Source: an uncultured Acetatifactor sp. (GTDB lineage Bacteria > Bacillota > Clostridia > Lachnospirales > Lachnospiraceae). Taken from it: DNA of 64,000 bases. The stretch spans positions 116,804-180,803 of the forward strand of contig CAJUAB010000007.1 of the NCBI GenBank assembly GCA_910583845.1, in the 5' to 3' direction. A model generated the notes under the pieces. The model saw only the letters and a list, made by a program, of their open reading frames with translations, was not told where the DNA came from and did no database searches. The position numbers and the translations under genes are program-made. Of the stretch, positions 15,357 through 25,117 are shown piece by piece (the first letter of the stretch is position 1; each line of letters opens with the position of its first letter).

Positions 15357-17234
15357 ATGATAGAACAGGAACGATTGCAGGATATCTGGGGAAACTGTGA
15401 AAATCCCGTTATGATTTATGCCCGGAAGGATCAGGTATGTCATCTGGTATACAGCAATGACAGGGCGCTTGAGATATGCCCTGAAGGCACACCGCAGCCG
15501 GAGATGATTCAAGAGGCGCTGTGCGCTCCCCTGCCGGAGAGCGCGCCGCTTTTTTGCCATATAGGGAAAAAGGTGTACTCGCTTGTCATTTTTTTCTGGG
15601 ATACGTACAGGGTCTGTATGCTGCATGATGTGACCGTCCACTACCAGGACAACAGGCGGGCTGTGGATGAGGCCGTGATGGCCAGCCAGGCCAAGACCAG
15701 TTTTCTGTCGGAGATGTCTCATGATATCCGGACGCCCATGGGGGCCATTATCGGTATGACGGATATTGCCCTGATGCAGAAGGACCTTCCCGGCAAGGTC
15801 CAGGAATGCCTGACCAAGATCAAGGTTGCCTCCGGCCATATGATGTCCCTGCTCAATGAGGTTCTGGATATGTCCAGAATCGAGAGCGGCAAGATTCTGT
15901 TGCAGCCCAAGCCCACGGATCTGGCGGATTTGCTGCATGAGGTCATGGTGGTGGCAAGACCCCAGGCGGATGCGGGCAAGCTGCGATTTTGCCTGGAGCT
16001 GGGCCCCGTGGACAGAGAGAGAATACTGGTGGACGGTCTCAGGTGGAAGCAGGTCTGCATTAATCTGCTCTCCAACGCCATCAAGTTCACCCCGGCCCAG
16101 GGGCAGGTGGATCTCTATCTGGCCGTGGAGGACACGGATCGGCCGGGGCAGGTGCTGATGACGCTGCGGGTGCGGGATACCGGCATGGGCATGAGTCCGG
16201 AGTTTATGAAAAAACTGTTTACTCCCTTTGAGAGGGAGGAGAAGTCCACTACCAACAAGATTCAGGGGACCGGCCTGGGTATGGCGATCACTAAAAATCT
16301 GGTGGAATTGATGAGCGGAACCATACAGGTAGAGAGCGCGCCGGGGAAGGGCACCTGTTTTACCCTGAAAATCCCCTTTGACGCGGTGGACAGTCCGCAG
16401 GACGGGGCCGCGCTGGAAGGCAGGAGGGTACTGGTTCTGGCTCCGGACGACGGGCTGGGAGAACAGATCCTGGAGATGCTGGCAAAGCTGGGCATGGAGG
16501 GAGATCTGGCTCTGGACGCTATGGATGTGGTCACCTTTCTGAACGAAGCCATGCTGGAGGATGTGGAGTACTATGCGTTTTTGACCACGGACAGGGTGCC
16601 CGGAGCGGATATCATGCAGCTTCTGCCGGACGTGCGCAGGCGCATGGGGGTAAACTTTCCGATTTTGCTGCTCTCCGAGTGTGACTGGAGCCAGATCGAG
16701 TACCTTTATACCCGTTCCGGCGTGGATGATTTTATACCGCTGCCTCTGTTTCTGAGCAGGCTGTCGGCGGCGCTCTACGCGTTCACGGAGGAGGGGAGGC
16801 GCGAAAAAGACCGGGAAGATGGCGGCATGCGGTGGGATTTCAGCGAAAAGCGCCTGCTCCTGGTGGAGGACAATGAGATCAATCGGGAGATTGAGCAGGA
16901 GATTCTGCATATGTCGGGGGTCCGGATTGATATGGCCGAGGACGGGCAGCAGGCGGTGGACAGATTCAGGGAGTCGGAGCCCTTCTATTACGATATGGTT
17001 CTGATGGATATTCAGATGCCGGTGATGAACGGGCTGGATGCCACCAGGGCCATCCGGGCCATGGACAGGGAGGATTCCCAGGTGGTTCCCATCATAGCCA
17101 TGACGGCCAACGCCTTTGTGGAGGATGTGAAAAATTCCATGGATGCCGGAATGAACGCCCATCTGCCTAAGCCTTTGGATATTGAACAGGTGTTTTCCAC
17201 CATGGGTATGTTCCTGGAAAGGGGGCAGGCATGA
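15357..17234 (+). CDS. Hybrid sensor histidine kinase with receiver
   Basis: Predicted 625-residue soluble hybrid kinase with no membrane helix. Residues 1-95 form a short PAS-like input region. The HisKA box FLSEMSHDIRTPMGAI has the phospho-acceptor His122. The ATPase domain shows the N box (INLLSNAIKFTP), G1 (DTGMGMS) and G2 (GTGLGMAI). A pseudo-receiver (about 360-475) lacks the acceptor aspartate. The terminal receiver (RLLLVEDNEINRE) has Asp551 in VLMDIQMPVMNG. The stop overlaps the next start in ATGA, so it is translationally coupled to the HD-GYP-like protein, its likely partner. The signal sensed is unknown but should be cytoplasmic. Confidence 0.9.
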   Translation: MIEQERLQDIWGNCENPVMIYARKDQVCHLVYSNDRALEICPEGTPQPEMIQEALCAPLPESAPLFCHIGKKVYSLVIFFWDTYRVCMLHDVTVHYQDNRRAVDEAVMASQAKTSFLSEMSHDIRTPMGAIIGMTDIALMQKDLPGKVQECLTKIKVASGHMMSLLNEVLDMSRIESGKILLQPKPTDLADLLHEVMVVARPQADAGKLRFCLELGPVDRERILVDGLRWKQVCINLLSNAIKFTPAQGQVDLYLAVEDTDRPGQVLMTLRVRDTGMGMSPEFMKKLFTPFEREEKSTTNKIQGTGLGMAITKNLVELMSGTIQVESAPGKGTCFTLKIPFDAVDSPQDGAALEGRRVLVLAPDDGLGEQILEMLAKLGMEGDLALDAMDVVTFLNEAMLEDVEYYAFLTTDRVPGADIMQLLPDVRRRMGVNFPILLLSECDWSQIEYLYTRSGVDDFIPLPLFLSRLSAALYAFTEEGRREKDREDGGMRWDFSEKRLLLVEDNEINREIEQEILHMSGVRIDMAEDGQQAVDRFRESEPFYYDMVLMDIQMPVMNGLDATRAIRAMDREDSQVVPIIAMTANAFVEDVKNSMDAGMNAHLPKPLDIEQVFSTMGMFLERGQA

Positions 17235-19099
17235 GACCTTATCAGGAGCAGTACATTGAAAATGCCAGGAAAGTGATGGCCCTGTCCGATCTTTCGGGAG
17301 AACGATGGGAGGATGTGGATGCCTTTATGGAGGACCACAGGGAAAAGACGGCCTGCATCCGGGGGATTATCCGGGAGAATACCGAACTGCTGCGGGCAAA
17401 TCTTTTTGTTGTGCTGGATGACATTGTCTCCGCGAGCGAGGAGGAGATCGGACATCTGAAAGACTTTGCGGCGCATCTGGCGGAGGGGGTCCGGCATCTG
17501 GACCTGTACCTGCATTACATGATCCATTATGCCCTGACTGCCTATGCCAGACACTGGGAAAAGAGGGATATGCTGATACAGGAGCTGTACCATACGGCGC
17601 TGGCTCTTTTCTATCTCCAGGATAACATGGATTCCACGGGAGAGAGGCTCTACAGCTGGAAGATGGGCATGCTCTTTGGGGAGGCGGCATCCTTTATCAG
17701 GATATATGATGAGATCGAAGACCCGGAGACCCGGGGGTATATTCACCGTTCCATGGGAAATCTGGCTCTGTCGTACAACATCTTTACCGAGGGAGAGAAA
17801 AAACTGAAAGCGGTGAGACGTTCCATACAGATTCTGCAGGACCCGGTGTACCGGGCCAAGACGCCTTCCCTTCCCTGGGATACCTATCTGTACAAGAGCC
17901 ATCAGGAGCGCTCTGTGGCCATGGGGCTTCTGCGCCGCGGCGACTCGGACGGGCAGCTGATCCGGGAGGTGATGGAGTCGGCGGAGTATGTGTGGGAGCG
18001 GCAGATGGAGATCTGCCGGAAGAAAGGCACATCTCCCGGTCTGCGATGGCAGGTGATATATCAGGAAAGCCAGTATTACTGCGGCTTGCAGCCGCTTTCC
18101 TATCTGCTTACACAGCTGGAAAAGTATTATTTGGATTGCGGCAGGGATGACTTTTCCAGCGAGGGCATGTATGGCAATATCTTTCTGCCCGCCCTCTATG
18201 GGCACTACCTGGAGCGCTGTCCGGAGTACAGGGACGGGAAAAAAGATATTATGTGCCATATGAACCGCAACGTGGCGGATTATGTACACAGGGTTCCCAA
18301 CAATCAGCTCAACGATCAGCTGATGCGCTATCTTCTGAACTTTCTGCAGGGATTTGTGGAGTATCCCGGAGAGATGCAGCAGAAGGATATCATCACCAGA
18401 CTGATCGCCTGCCGCAATCCGGATGCCTACGTGTTCAGCAGGATGACGGCCCATATGACCCGGATGCTGATGGAGAAGGTGATCGAGCTGGTCCCCGGAC
18501 TCCTGGTGGGAACCTTGTGCTGTGCTGACGCCGGGGACGTGAGAGAACGACGGGAGGAATTGCTGCAATTTGCCTGGGACGGCGGCATGCTTCACGACGC
18601 GGGCGCACTGTGCCTGTACAGGATGCTCCTGATGTCCGCCCGGAACTGGATGGACGAGGAATCCGCCATGTATAAACACCATGTGGCGGCAGGCGTCAGG
18701 ATATTGGAGCGCTGTGATTCCACCCGGCCCTTTGCGCCCATCGCAGGCGGGCATCATGTGTATTATGACTGTGGCGGCGGCTATCCGGCAGACTATGATC
18801 GCTCGGAAAATCCGGTGCAGATTGTTACGGATATGGTTTCCATCGCAGCCTACGTCAGCCGCGTGACGGAGCAGGCCACCCATGACACCATGCCCATCTA
18901 TACACCCGGGGAAGCGATGGAGCATGTCAGAGCGGGAGCGGGAAGTCTGTTTCATCCGCAGCTTTCGCAGATCTGGCTCTCCATGGAGGAGGAGCTTTCA
19001 GAATACCTGCAAAATGGCAGGAGAGAGGCATATCTGGAGGCGGCATGCCTGATCCGGGGATGGGAGACGGAGGGAGGCTCACGGATCAGGATGCCCTAG
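17231..19099 (+). CDS. HD-GYP-like domain protein with large helical N-terminal region
   Basis: Predicted 622-residue cytoplasmic protein. Residues 1-430 are helical and unrecognised. From about 450, HD-GYP landmarks appear: HDAG (His455-Asp456), HHVAAGVRIL, GGHHVYYDCGGGYP and IVTDMVSIAAYVSRVT. In the family these match HDIGK, HPxxGxxIL, HHExxDGxGYP and the DxxxAL region; several residues differ (HDAGAL lacks the Lys, YDCGGGYP replaces DGSGYP). Cyclic-di-GMP hydrolysis is therefore possible but not assured. It is coupled to the hybrid kinase by a 4-bp overlap. Confidence 0.7.
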   Translation: MRPYQEQYIENARKVMALSDLSGERWEDVDAFMEDHREKTACIRGIIRENTELLRANLFVVLDDIVSASEEEIGHLKDFAAHLAEGVRHLDLYLHYMIHYALTAYARHWEKRDMLIQELYHTALALFYLQDNMDSTGERLYSWKMGMLFGEAASFIRIYDEIEDPETRGYIHRSMGNLALSYNIFTEGEKKLKAVRRSIQILQDPVYRAKTPSLPWDTYLYKSHQERSVAMGLLRRGDSDGQLIREVMESAEYVWERQMEICRKKGTSPGLRWQVIYQESQYYCGLQPLSYLLTQLEKYYLDCGRDDFSSEGMYGNIFLPALYGHYLERCPEYRDGKKDIMCHMNRNVADYVHRVPNNQLNDQLMRYLLNFLQGFVEYPGEMQQKDIITRLIACRNPDAYVFSRMTAHMTRMLMEKVIELVPGLLVGTLCCADAGDVRERREELLQFAWDGGMLHDAGALCLYRMLLMSARNWMDEESAMYKHHVAAGVRILERCDSTRPFAPIAGGHHVYYDCGGGYPADYDRSENPVQIVTDMVSIAAYVSRVTEQATHDTMPIYTPGEAMEHVRAGAGSLFHPQLSQIWLSMEEELSEYLQNGRREAYLEAACLIRGWETEGGSRIRMP

Positions 19100-19119
19100 A
19101 ACTTACCCGAATCCGCCTT

Positions 19120-20079
19120 TTATCGGTCAATCAGGGCTTCCAGCAGCTTTATCAGATCCGCGAAACCGTTTATCATCTGCTGATCTACCAGAGAGATTTC
19201 ACCGCTGCCGGAAACATAGTCCTCCCATACCAATTCCGCGGACCAGTCCGAGAGCTGTTTTATTCCGGGCAGATCTCCCGTAATCTCCATCCGCACCTGG
19301 GGCTCTCCCAGATAGATCACCAAGTCCAATGTCATGCCTTCCGGCCACTGCCCGAAAGCCGTCTGCGGGGAGTGGCCCGTTTTTTCCGCCAGCCGCCGTG
19401 CTGCCTCCAGCCTCCAGTCTGTGTCGCTGATGTGATAGACCAGCGCGCGCGACTTACTGTCCCACTGATCCGCGGCAAGTACGGCCCCACAGAGCGTGGG
19501 CAGGGACAATCGGGACTGAAACCGCTCCGCCGTACCTTGGAGGTCTGAAATCCGGTCAGACGTCAATGAGTCCAGCCCGAAGGCGTACTCCAGCTGCTGC
19601 AATGCCACATAGTCCCCCAGACCCCACTGGGGCAGCACATGAGACAACAGTTCCACATGTTCTGTCAGATGATCATATGTCCTGTCGTAAACCATATGCA
19701 GATCCAGGGCCTGGCATTCCGGTGTCAGGTACAGACGTGAAAGCGGCGTCACCTTCTCTCCTGTGTACACAGTCAGTTCCAGTGTACCGGCGTCATATCC
19801 CCCCTGTAGTTTCAGATTCTTCCACTCCGCCTCATCCAGTCCGGTCAGCAGAGAAAGGCTTCGCAATAATTTCTGCCAGTCCGCGCTCAGCGCCCGGGGG
19901 TTCAGCGACATCTCCGCATTGACCGCGCAGCTTTGCGAGGTCAGCGCCCTCCGAAGGCGGAGGGCTTTTGGCACCAGCCAAAGCGCCATTATGACAGCCG
20001 CCGTCAGGAGTAAAAGCAGCAAGATACCCAAAATCCTGCATATCCAATGTTTTCTTTTCTTTTTGACAGACTCTTCCAT
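19120..20079 (-). CDS. Membrane-anchored protein of unknown function
   Basis: Predicted 319-residue protein with a basic start (KKKRKHW) and one hydrophobic segment (about residues 13-35, ILGILLLLLLTAAVIMALWLV). The rest (about 285 residues) is predicted outside the membrane with no motif I recognise. It is monocistronic, convergent with the HD-GYP gene (20-bp gap), and has its own promoter at 20136-20164. I cannot assign a function. Confidence 0.7.
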   Translation of the reverse strand: MEESVKKKRKHWICRILGILLLLLLTAAVIMALWLVPKALRLRRALTSQSCAVNAEMSLNPRALSADWQKLLRSLSLLTGLDEAEWKNLKLQGGYDAGTLELTVYTGEKVTPLSRLYLTPECQALDLHMVYDRTYDHLTEHVELLSHVLPQWGLGDYVALQQLEYAFGLDSLTSDRISDLQGTAERFQSRLSLPTLCGAVLAADQWDSKSRALVYHISDTDWRLEAARRLAEKTGHSPQTAFGQWPEGMTLDLVIYLGEPQVRMEITGDLPGIKQLSDWSAELVWEDYVSGSGEISLVDQQMINGFADLIKLLEALIDR

Positions 20080-20135
20080 AGACAGATCCCTTCTTCCTCA
20101 GACACGCTCCGGCGCAATCCTCTTTTGTCAATACC

Positions 20136-20164
20136 ATTATAAGCGAATTTGTTTTTTTTGACAA
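20136..20164 (-). promoter_or_regulatory. Putative promoter of the membrane-anchored protein gene
   Basis: Minus-strand TTGTCA (20159-20164) and perfect TATAAT (20136-20141) with 17-bp spacing, 57 bp upstream of the start. Confidence 0.65.
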
Positions 20165-20412
20165 TTCTCAATATTTCATGGTTTCCTTTCGACTTTCAGG
20201 CGGCGACTTATAACACTGAACCGGTTTCTGAGAACATTCGCCCGCTACGGCCTGAAAATTAATAGAAATTAACAGGAATACTATACAATTTTAATACTTT
20301 CTCAAAAAAAATGCGTTATAATATGAACAGAACCTTAACAGCAGACAAGAGAAAAAGATTCCTTATGGTACACCTGGGAATCCGCTGTTCTCTGATCAGG
20401 AGGAATTTCCTT

Positions 20413-21108
20413 ATGGAACAAGATACCATTGCGATGGAAACAGATTTTAACCGGTTGATAAAGGATCTGATCACATCCGATTCCATCACCACGGTGGAGA
20501 ACATGTTTGCGGCCTGGCAGGAATTGATGAGCCGTTACCGCTGCGCCATTATGGAAGTGGAGACGAAGTTCAGAGTCCTGAATGACCAATTTTCCCTACA
20601 GCATGAACGCAACCCCATTGAGAACATCAAAACCAGAATCAAATCGCCCAACAGCATACGCCAGAAGATGGCCAGGAAAGGCTTATCCCCCATGACTCTG
20701 TCCTCCATCGAGGAAAATCTGAGCGATGTGGCCGGCATCCGGGTGATCTGTTCCTTTATCGACGACATCTATATGCTGGCGGACTGTCTGACCAGTCAGG
20801 ACGATATCACCTTGATCGAGTGTAAGGACTACATTAAAAATCCCAAGGAAAACGGCTACCGCAGCCTGCATCTGATTGTGGAAGTGCCCATCTTTCTCCA
20901 GAGCGAAAAGCGCAATATGAAGGTGGAAGTCCAGCTGCGCACTATAGCCATGGAATTCTGGGCCAACCTGGAGCACCGTCTGCGCTACAAGAAGGACCTG
21001 CCCGAATCCCTGCAGCAGGCCACCGCCGGAGAATTATTTCAGTGCGCGGAGATCAGCGCCCAGCTGGATCAGCGTATGCAGCAGGTCAGGTATACGGTGG
21101 AAAAATAG
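20413..21108 (+). CDS. Small alarmone synthetase (RelQ/YjbM-like GTP pyrophosphokinase)
   Basis: Predicted 231-residue RelA/SpoT-type synthetase without hydrolase or regulatory domains, matching the length of RelQ/YjbM proteins. It would transfer pyrophosphate from ATP to GDP or GTP to give (p)ppGpp. Visible: RIKSPNSIRQKM, DVAGIRVICSFIDDIY, NPKENGYRSLHLIVEVP and VEVQLRTIAMEFWANLEH, the conserved synthetase blocks. I place the start at ATG 20413 because AGGAGGAATTTCCTT precedes it; the frame extends up to 20311, but that stretch holds a TATAAT hexamer (20317-20322) that looks like the promoter. Confidence 0.9.
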   Translation: MEQDTIAMETDFNRLIKDLITSDSITTVENMFAAWQELMSRYRCAIMEVETKFRVLNDQFSLQHERNPIENIKTRIKSPNSIRQKMARKGLSPMTLSSIEENLSDVAGIRVICSFIDDIYMLADCLTSQDDITLIECKDYIKNPKENGYRSLHLIVEVPIFLQSEKRNMKVEVQLRTIAMEFWANLEHRLRYKKDLPESLQQATAGELFQCAEISAQLDQRMQQVRYTVEK

Positions 21109-21292
21109 TCCGCGGCCCCGCCTGCCCGCGGCGGAGAGGAACATAAATTTCCTTGCGCATTCCTCCCATTAATGTTAAAGTAAATATAATACAGGAAGTA
21201 AATGCATCTTCCTGTAATCAAATGCGGCGCAAAGAGCACGGAACAGGTGTTCCGATGAGGCGTATCAAATCATACTTTGGAGGAGGATGCAT

Positions 21293-22903
21293 ATGTATCA
21301 GGACAATAAGATCTGGCTGGGCATGTCCGGGGATGAGAAAGTGTACATATATCCCCGTATGGCCAACCGCCACGGAATGATCGCCGGAGCCACCGGCACC
21401 GGCAAAACCATCACCCTGAAGGTGCTGGCCGAGTCCTTCAGTGACTGCGGTGTCCCGGTGTTTCTGGCGGATGTAAAGGGGGATCTGGCAGGGATGTGCA
21501 GGCCCGGCGTGATATCCGAGAGCTTGCAGAAGCGTATTGACGCTATGGGGCTGGAGGGGGAGGGCTTTGCCTTTGACTCTTTTCCTGTCACTTACTGGGA
21601 TGTATATGCGCAAAAGGGACTGCCTCTGCGCACAACCATATCCGAGATGGGACCGCTTTTGCTTTCCAGGATTCTGGATCTGAACGATACCCAGAGCGAT
21701 ATATTGACCATTATTTTCAAGATTGCGGATGACGAAGGACTGCTGCTGATTGACACCAAGGATCTGAAATCCATGATCCAGTATGTGGGGGAGAATGCCA
21801 AGGAACTGACTCTGAAATACGGCAATATCACCAAACCCAGCCTGGGAGCCATCACCAGGGCCATCATCGCTCTGGAGAGCGAAGGGGGAGAGCTGTTTTT
21901 CAGCGAACCGGCTCTGAATATCTCCGATTGGTTCTGCCGTAACCGGGAGGGCAAGGGCGTGATTCAGATTCTGGACTGCCAGACTCTGGTGAACAAACCC
22001 ACCATGTATGCCACATTCCTGCTGTGGATGCTGTCAGAACTGTTTGAACTCCTGCCGGAGGCCGGGGATCTGGACGCTCCCAAGATGGTATTTTTCTTTG
22101 ACGAGGCGCATTTGCTCTTTAGCAATGCCTCCAAGATGCTGCTGACCAAAATTGAGCAGGTGGTAAAGCTGATTCGTTCCAAGGGAGTGGGCATATATTT
22201 TATTACCCAGAGTCCCAAGGATATTCCCGACGGTGTGCTGGCCCAGCTGGGCAACAAGGTGCAGCACGCTCTGCACGCCTACACGCCCTCTGAGCAGAGA
22301 GGCGCCAAAGCCGCCGCCCAGTCTTTCCGGGTGAATCCTGATTTTGATACCTATGACGCGCTGATCAATCTGGGAATCGGAGAAGCGCTGGTGAGCGTCC
22401 TGGATGAGTCCGGAGTGCCCACGGTGGTAAAAAAGTGTGATATCCTGCCGCCGCAGAGTCAGATGGGAGCGCTGGATGACGCCGAGAGAGAGAGACAGAT
22501 CAAAAACAATATTCTGTACACCAAATATAACGATTACTTTGACCGGGACTCCGCCTACGAGTTCCTGGAGCGTCTGCACATCGCCAACGCGGAAGCTGCC
22601 GAAAAGGCCAGGCAGGCCGCGGCGGAGGAAAAACAGAGACTGAAGGAGGAGGCCGCCGTCGAGAAGGCCCGGCAGAAGGAAGAGGCCGCCGCCCGGAAGG
22701 AGGAGGAACGCAGACAGGCCGCGGGACAGAGGGCGGTCAAATCCGCCGCCAAGAGCGTGGCCAACAGCGCCGCCGGTACCGTGGGACGGGAGCTGGGCAA
22801 CACCATCGGCAAGACGGTGGGCGGGTCCTTTGGCAAGAAGCTGGGAGGAAATGTGGGTGCCGCACTGGGCCGGGGCCTGATCGGCACGTTGTTTGGCCGG
22901 TAG
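21293..22903 (+). CDS. HerA-like/DUF853 P-loop ATPase
   Basis: Predicted 536-residue ATPase of the DUF853 (YjgR) group of the HerA/FtsK class. The Walker A motif GATGTGKT is at residues 32-39, Walker B MVFFFDEAHLLF near 270, and TQSPKDIPDGVLAQLGNKVQHALHAYTP further on is typical of the group. An Ala/Glu/Lys-rich coiled segment (about 425-485) is followed by a Gly-rich tail. AGGAGG six bases before ATG 21293 sets the start; ATG 21287 is in frame. The biological role of the group is unsettled. It is followed by a hairpin terminator. Confidence 0.88.
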   Translation: MYQDNKIWLGMSGDEKVYIYPRMANRHGMIAGATGTGKTITLKVLAESFSDCGVPVFLADVKGDLAGMCRPGVISESLQKRIDAMGLEGEGFAFDSFPVTYWDVYAQKGLPLRTTISEMGPLLLSRILDLNDTQSDILTIIFKIADDEGLLLIDTKDLKSMIQYVGENAKELTLKYGNITKPSLGAITRAIIALESEGGELFFSEPALNISDWFCRNREGKGVIQILDCQTLVNKPTMYATFLLWMLSELFELLPEAGDLDAPKMVFFFDEAHLLFSNASKMLLTKIEQVVKLIRSKGVGIYFITQSPKDIPDGVLAQLGNKVQHALHAYTPSEQRGAKAAAQSFRVNPDFDTYDALINLGIGEALVSVLDESGVPTVVKKCDILPPQSQMGALDDAERERQIKNNILYTKYNDYFDRDSAYEFLERLHIANAEAAEKARQAAAEEKQRLKEEAAVEKARQKEEAAARKEEERRQAAGQRAVKSAAKSVANSAAGTVGRELGNTIGKTVGGSFGKKLGGNVGAALGRGLIGTLFGR

Positions 22904-22925
22904 GTAATATCATCGCGCGATAATG

Positions 22926-22962
22926 GCTGTATCAGGAGGATTCCTCCAGATACAGCTTTATT
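22926..22962. terminator. Hairpin terminator, convergent genes
   Basis: GCTGTATC/GATACAGC with an inner GGAGG/CCTCC stem, then TTTATT. It follows the HerA-like gene and overlaps the last codons of the minus-strand lipoprotein gene. Confidence 0.75.
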
Positions 22963-25064
22963 CTGCTCTGGATAATTCGGGCCGCTTCCTCCGCACTCTT
23001 GTCACCCGCGAAGTAAGGGGCTGTTTCCTCTGACAATATCTTCCCGATCTGCGTGTAATTCCAGTCCGGTTTCGGCTCGCAGGTATCCAAAAACGCAAGA
23101 TATTCCTCCAGCCAGCTGGACCCGTCGGGCTTTGTGTCCAGCTGCATATAGACATCCTTCGAGGCCGACACCTTCAGCCTTGCTGCCGCGTCAAATTCAG
23201 AATACACCACACTGTCTCTTATGACGTCTTTTCTGACGCTGGAATGACTCTCCTCAAATTGACATTCATAGCTTAAAAGGTAGGCAAGCAATTCCTTTAT
23301 CTCCTGTATATGCGCGGATTTCGCATTTACAACCAGGTATGGATTATTTGAGGAAATATAATTTTTACTGCCGTCCCTGGCCGGATAGCCTACAATATGC
23401 GCGCTCCCCTCATAGACATTTCTGTCAGTTGAATAGGAAGCCAGGCCGTCCGCCAGATCTCCCATATGCGCAATGCTGTTTCCTTCCCGGAGCTGTTCGT
23501 ACCATTCGTTCATATCCTGCTGCGGCTGCTCTGTCTGACCGTATTTTTTGCATGCTTCCAGCAGCCGGATAAATTCCGCACTGGCAAAGTTACAGGTTTT
23601 CTCGTCCAGATCCAGAAATTCCGAATGTTCCAGATCCGTCAGCATAACCTCGCTGAGAAGTTCATATGGCGTATAAAACAGGGGGGAGTCCCAATAACAA
23701 TAGCTGAAAGTGCTGTCCCAATCCTCTCTCGACTGAATCAGCTCCAGCATGTCGGACACAGTCCAGGAATCCTTTTCCCAGAGCGCGTCGGAGACAAAGA
23801 GCGTCTGATAGGAGGAGTAAAGTTTCATCCCTGTCAGCTGGCCGTCTATCGTTCCTGACCGGATTACACAGGGCAGCAGCAGCTGCTTTGTATCTTCCGG
23901 AATCAGCCCGGACAGATCCATCAAAAGTCCTTTCTGACGGAGGATATACATGTCCTCCCGGCTTACCCACAGCAGGTCCGGCCCTCTGCCTGCCGCCATT
24001 TCCACAAAAACACGGTCATGAAGAGCCTCCCGCTCCGCCTGGCCCGAGTAGCTTTCCAGCACAAATGCAGATTCCGGATAAGAACGGGAGAACATCTGAA
24101 CCGGCCTGTCCAGAGCGCCTGCTCCTGTGCGCGAGAGAATGGATATCCGGATTTCGTCTTCTGCCTGGCGCTTTTCTCCGGACAGTACAAAGACGTAGGG
24201 AAGCTCTCCTTCCAGCTCGCAGATCATAAGCTCTCCCCTGGAATTCATGAACAGGTTGTTGGAGGAGGGAGAGGCGCTGATCCCGTTCTCATGCAGATTG
24301 AGTAGTCCGGTATGTGTATTGTCCGTTCTGTTCCATCTGCTTAAGGTTTCCACGGTAGTGTAGAACAGGGCATCCGCGCCGTCTGAGCACAGAGAACGGA
24401 CCAGCTCCCCGTCCAGTACCGTCAGGGGTTTTTCCTCCGAAGTATCCGGATCATACAGAAAGAGCCGCGTCAAATTTTCCTGTTCCATGCAGCGGCTGAG
24501 AATGACGGAATGATCCCCGTTGTCATATGCTCTGTATGCAAACCTGTGAAGCTCGTCCGCGTTCCAGGGATATTCATCCGGATCGGGAAAAGGCTCCTGG
24601 AGGGACAAGACGGTTCCCTCCAGATCCGTTATGACCAGAATATCATCTCTGCCGTCCCGGACGCGAAAGGATAATTGTTCTCCTTCCCGCACATCCATGG
24701 ACTTTATGGAATAATTCTCCCGGTCGGGAATCCGCAGGGCAAAGGGCAGCTGAACGGTTTCTCCTGTCTCCCCGTCAAAGGCGTACAGGGACAGCGTCTC
24801 CGCAGCATCCTCTTCCCCGCCGCAAATCCACAGAATATAGAGTGTGCTTCCGTAAGTGTCATACAGACAGGACCTCTTCTGCCCCTCCGCAGCGGGATCA
24901 TCGAACAGCAGGGGGATGCACTCGTTTATATACAGTTGGTCCGCTTCTGTGGCGGCGGTTCCCACACTTGTGAGTATCTCCGGCTCTTCTTCCTCCCGGC
25001 CGCACCCCACAAGGCAAAGCGCCCATACAAATAGGAATAATTTCCATACAGCTCTCTTACACAT
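22932..25064 (-). CDS. Extracellular solute-binding lipoprotein (ABC transporter type)
   Basis: Predicted 710-residue lipoprotein: basic start, hydrophobic helix and lipobox LVGC with Cys21. An N-terminal half of about 300 residues looks beta-rich. From about residue 310 the family-1 solute-binding pattern appears (DLLWVSREDMYILRQKGLLMDLSGL, LYSSYQTLFVSDALWEKDSWT). It is much longer than usual (400-500 residues). ATG 25064 has GGAAAGGA upstream; the TTG two codons earlier is less likely. It lies 53 bp after the AraC gene on the same strand. No permease genes are adjacent. A second protein of the same layout is the broken gene at 53060-55270. Ligand probably a glycan fragment (inferred). Confidence 0.8.
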   Translation of the reverse strand: MCKRAVWKLFLFVWALCLVGCGREEEEPEILTSVGTAATEADQLYINECIPLLFDDPAAEGQKRSCLYDTYGSTLYILWICGGEEDAAETLSLYAFDGETGETVQLPFALRIPDRENYSIKSMDVREGEQLSFRVRDGRDDILVITDLEGTVLSLQEPFPDPDEYPWNADELHRFAYRAYDNGDHSVILSRCMEQENLTRLFLYDPDTSEEKPLTVLDGELVRSLCSDGADALFYTTVETLSRWNRTDNTHTGLLNLHENGISASPSSNNLFMNSRGELMICELEGELPYVFVLSGEKRQAEDEIRISILSRTGAGALDRPVQMFSRSYPESAFVLESYSGQAEREALHDRVFVEMAAGRGPDLLWVSREDMYILRQKGLLMDLSGLIPEDTKQLLLPCVIRSGTIDGQLTGMKLYSSYQTLFVSDALWEKDSWTVSDMLELIQSREDWDSTFSYCYWDSPLFYTPYELLSEVMLTDLEHSEFLDLDEKTCNFASAEFIRLLEACKKYGQTEQPQQDMNEWYEQLREGNSIAHMGDLADGLASYSTDRNVYEGSAHIVGYPARDGSKNYISSNNPYLVVNAKSAHIQEIKELLAYLLSYECQFEESHSSVRKDVIRDSVVYSEFDAAARLKVSASKDVYMQLDTKPDGSSWLEEYLAFLDTCEPKPDWNYTQIGKILSEETAPYFAGDKSAEEAARIIQSRIKLYLEESS

Positions 25065-25117
25065 ACACAAATCCTTTCCTTTTGATTCCGATTGACCGGA
25101 TTCCCGGACACGCCCGT

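Noticed and set aside
15330..17162. 610-residue minus-strand open frame opposite the hybrid kinase
   Set aside because: It is rich in His, Gln and Leu with no known motif, and lies opposite a kinase with full catalytic motifs: a shadow of GC-rich codon use.
17012..18955. 647-residue minus-strand open frame opposite the HD-GYP-like gene
   Set aside because: Same shadow composition, no ribosome site, spans two real genes.
20311..20412. Longer start of the alarmone synthetase
   Set aside because: The stretch includes a TATAAT promoter element and lacks synthetase similarity; a strong ribosome site precedes ATG 20413.
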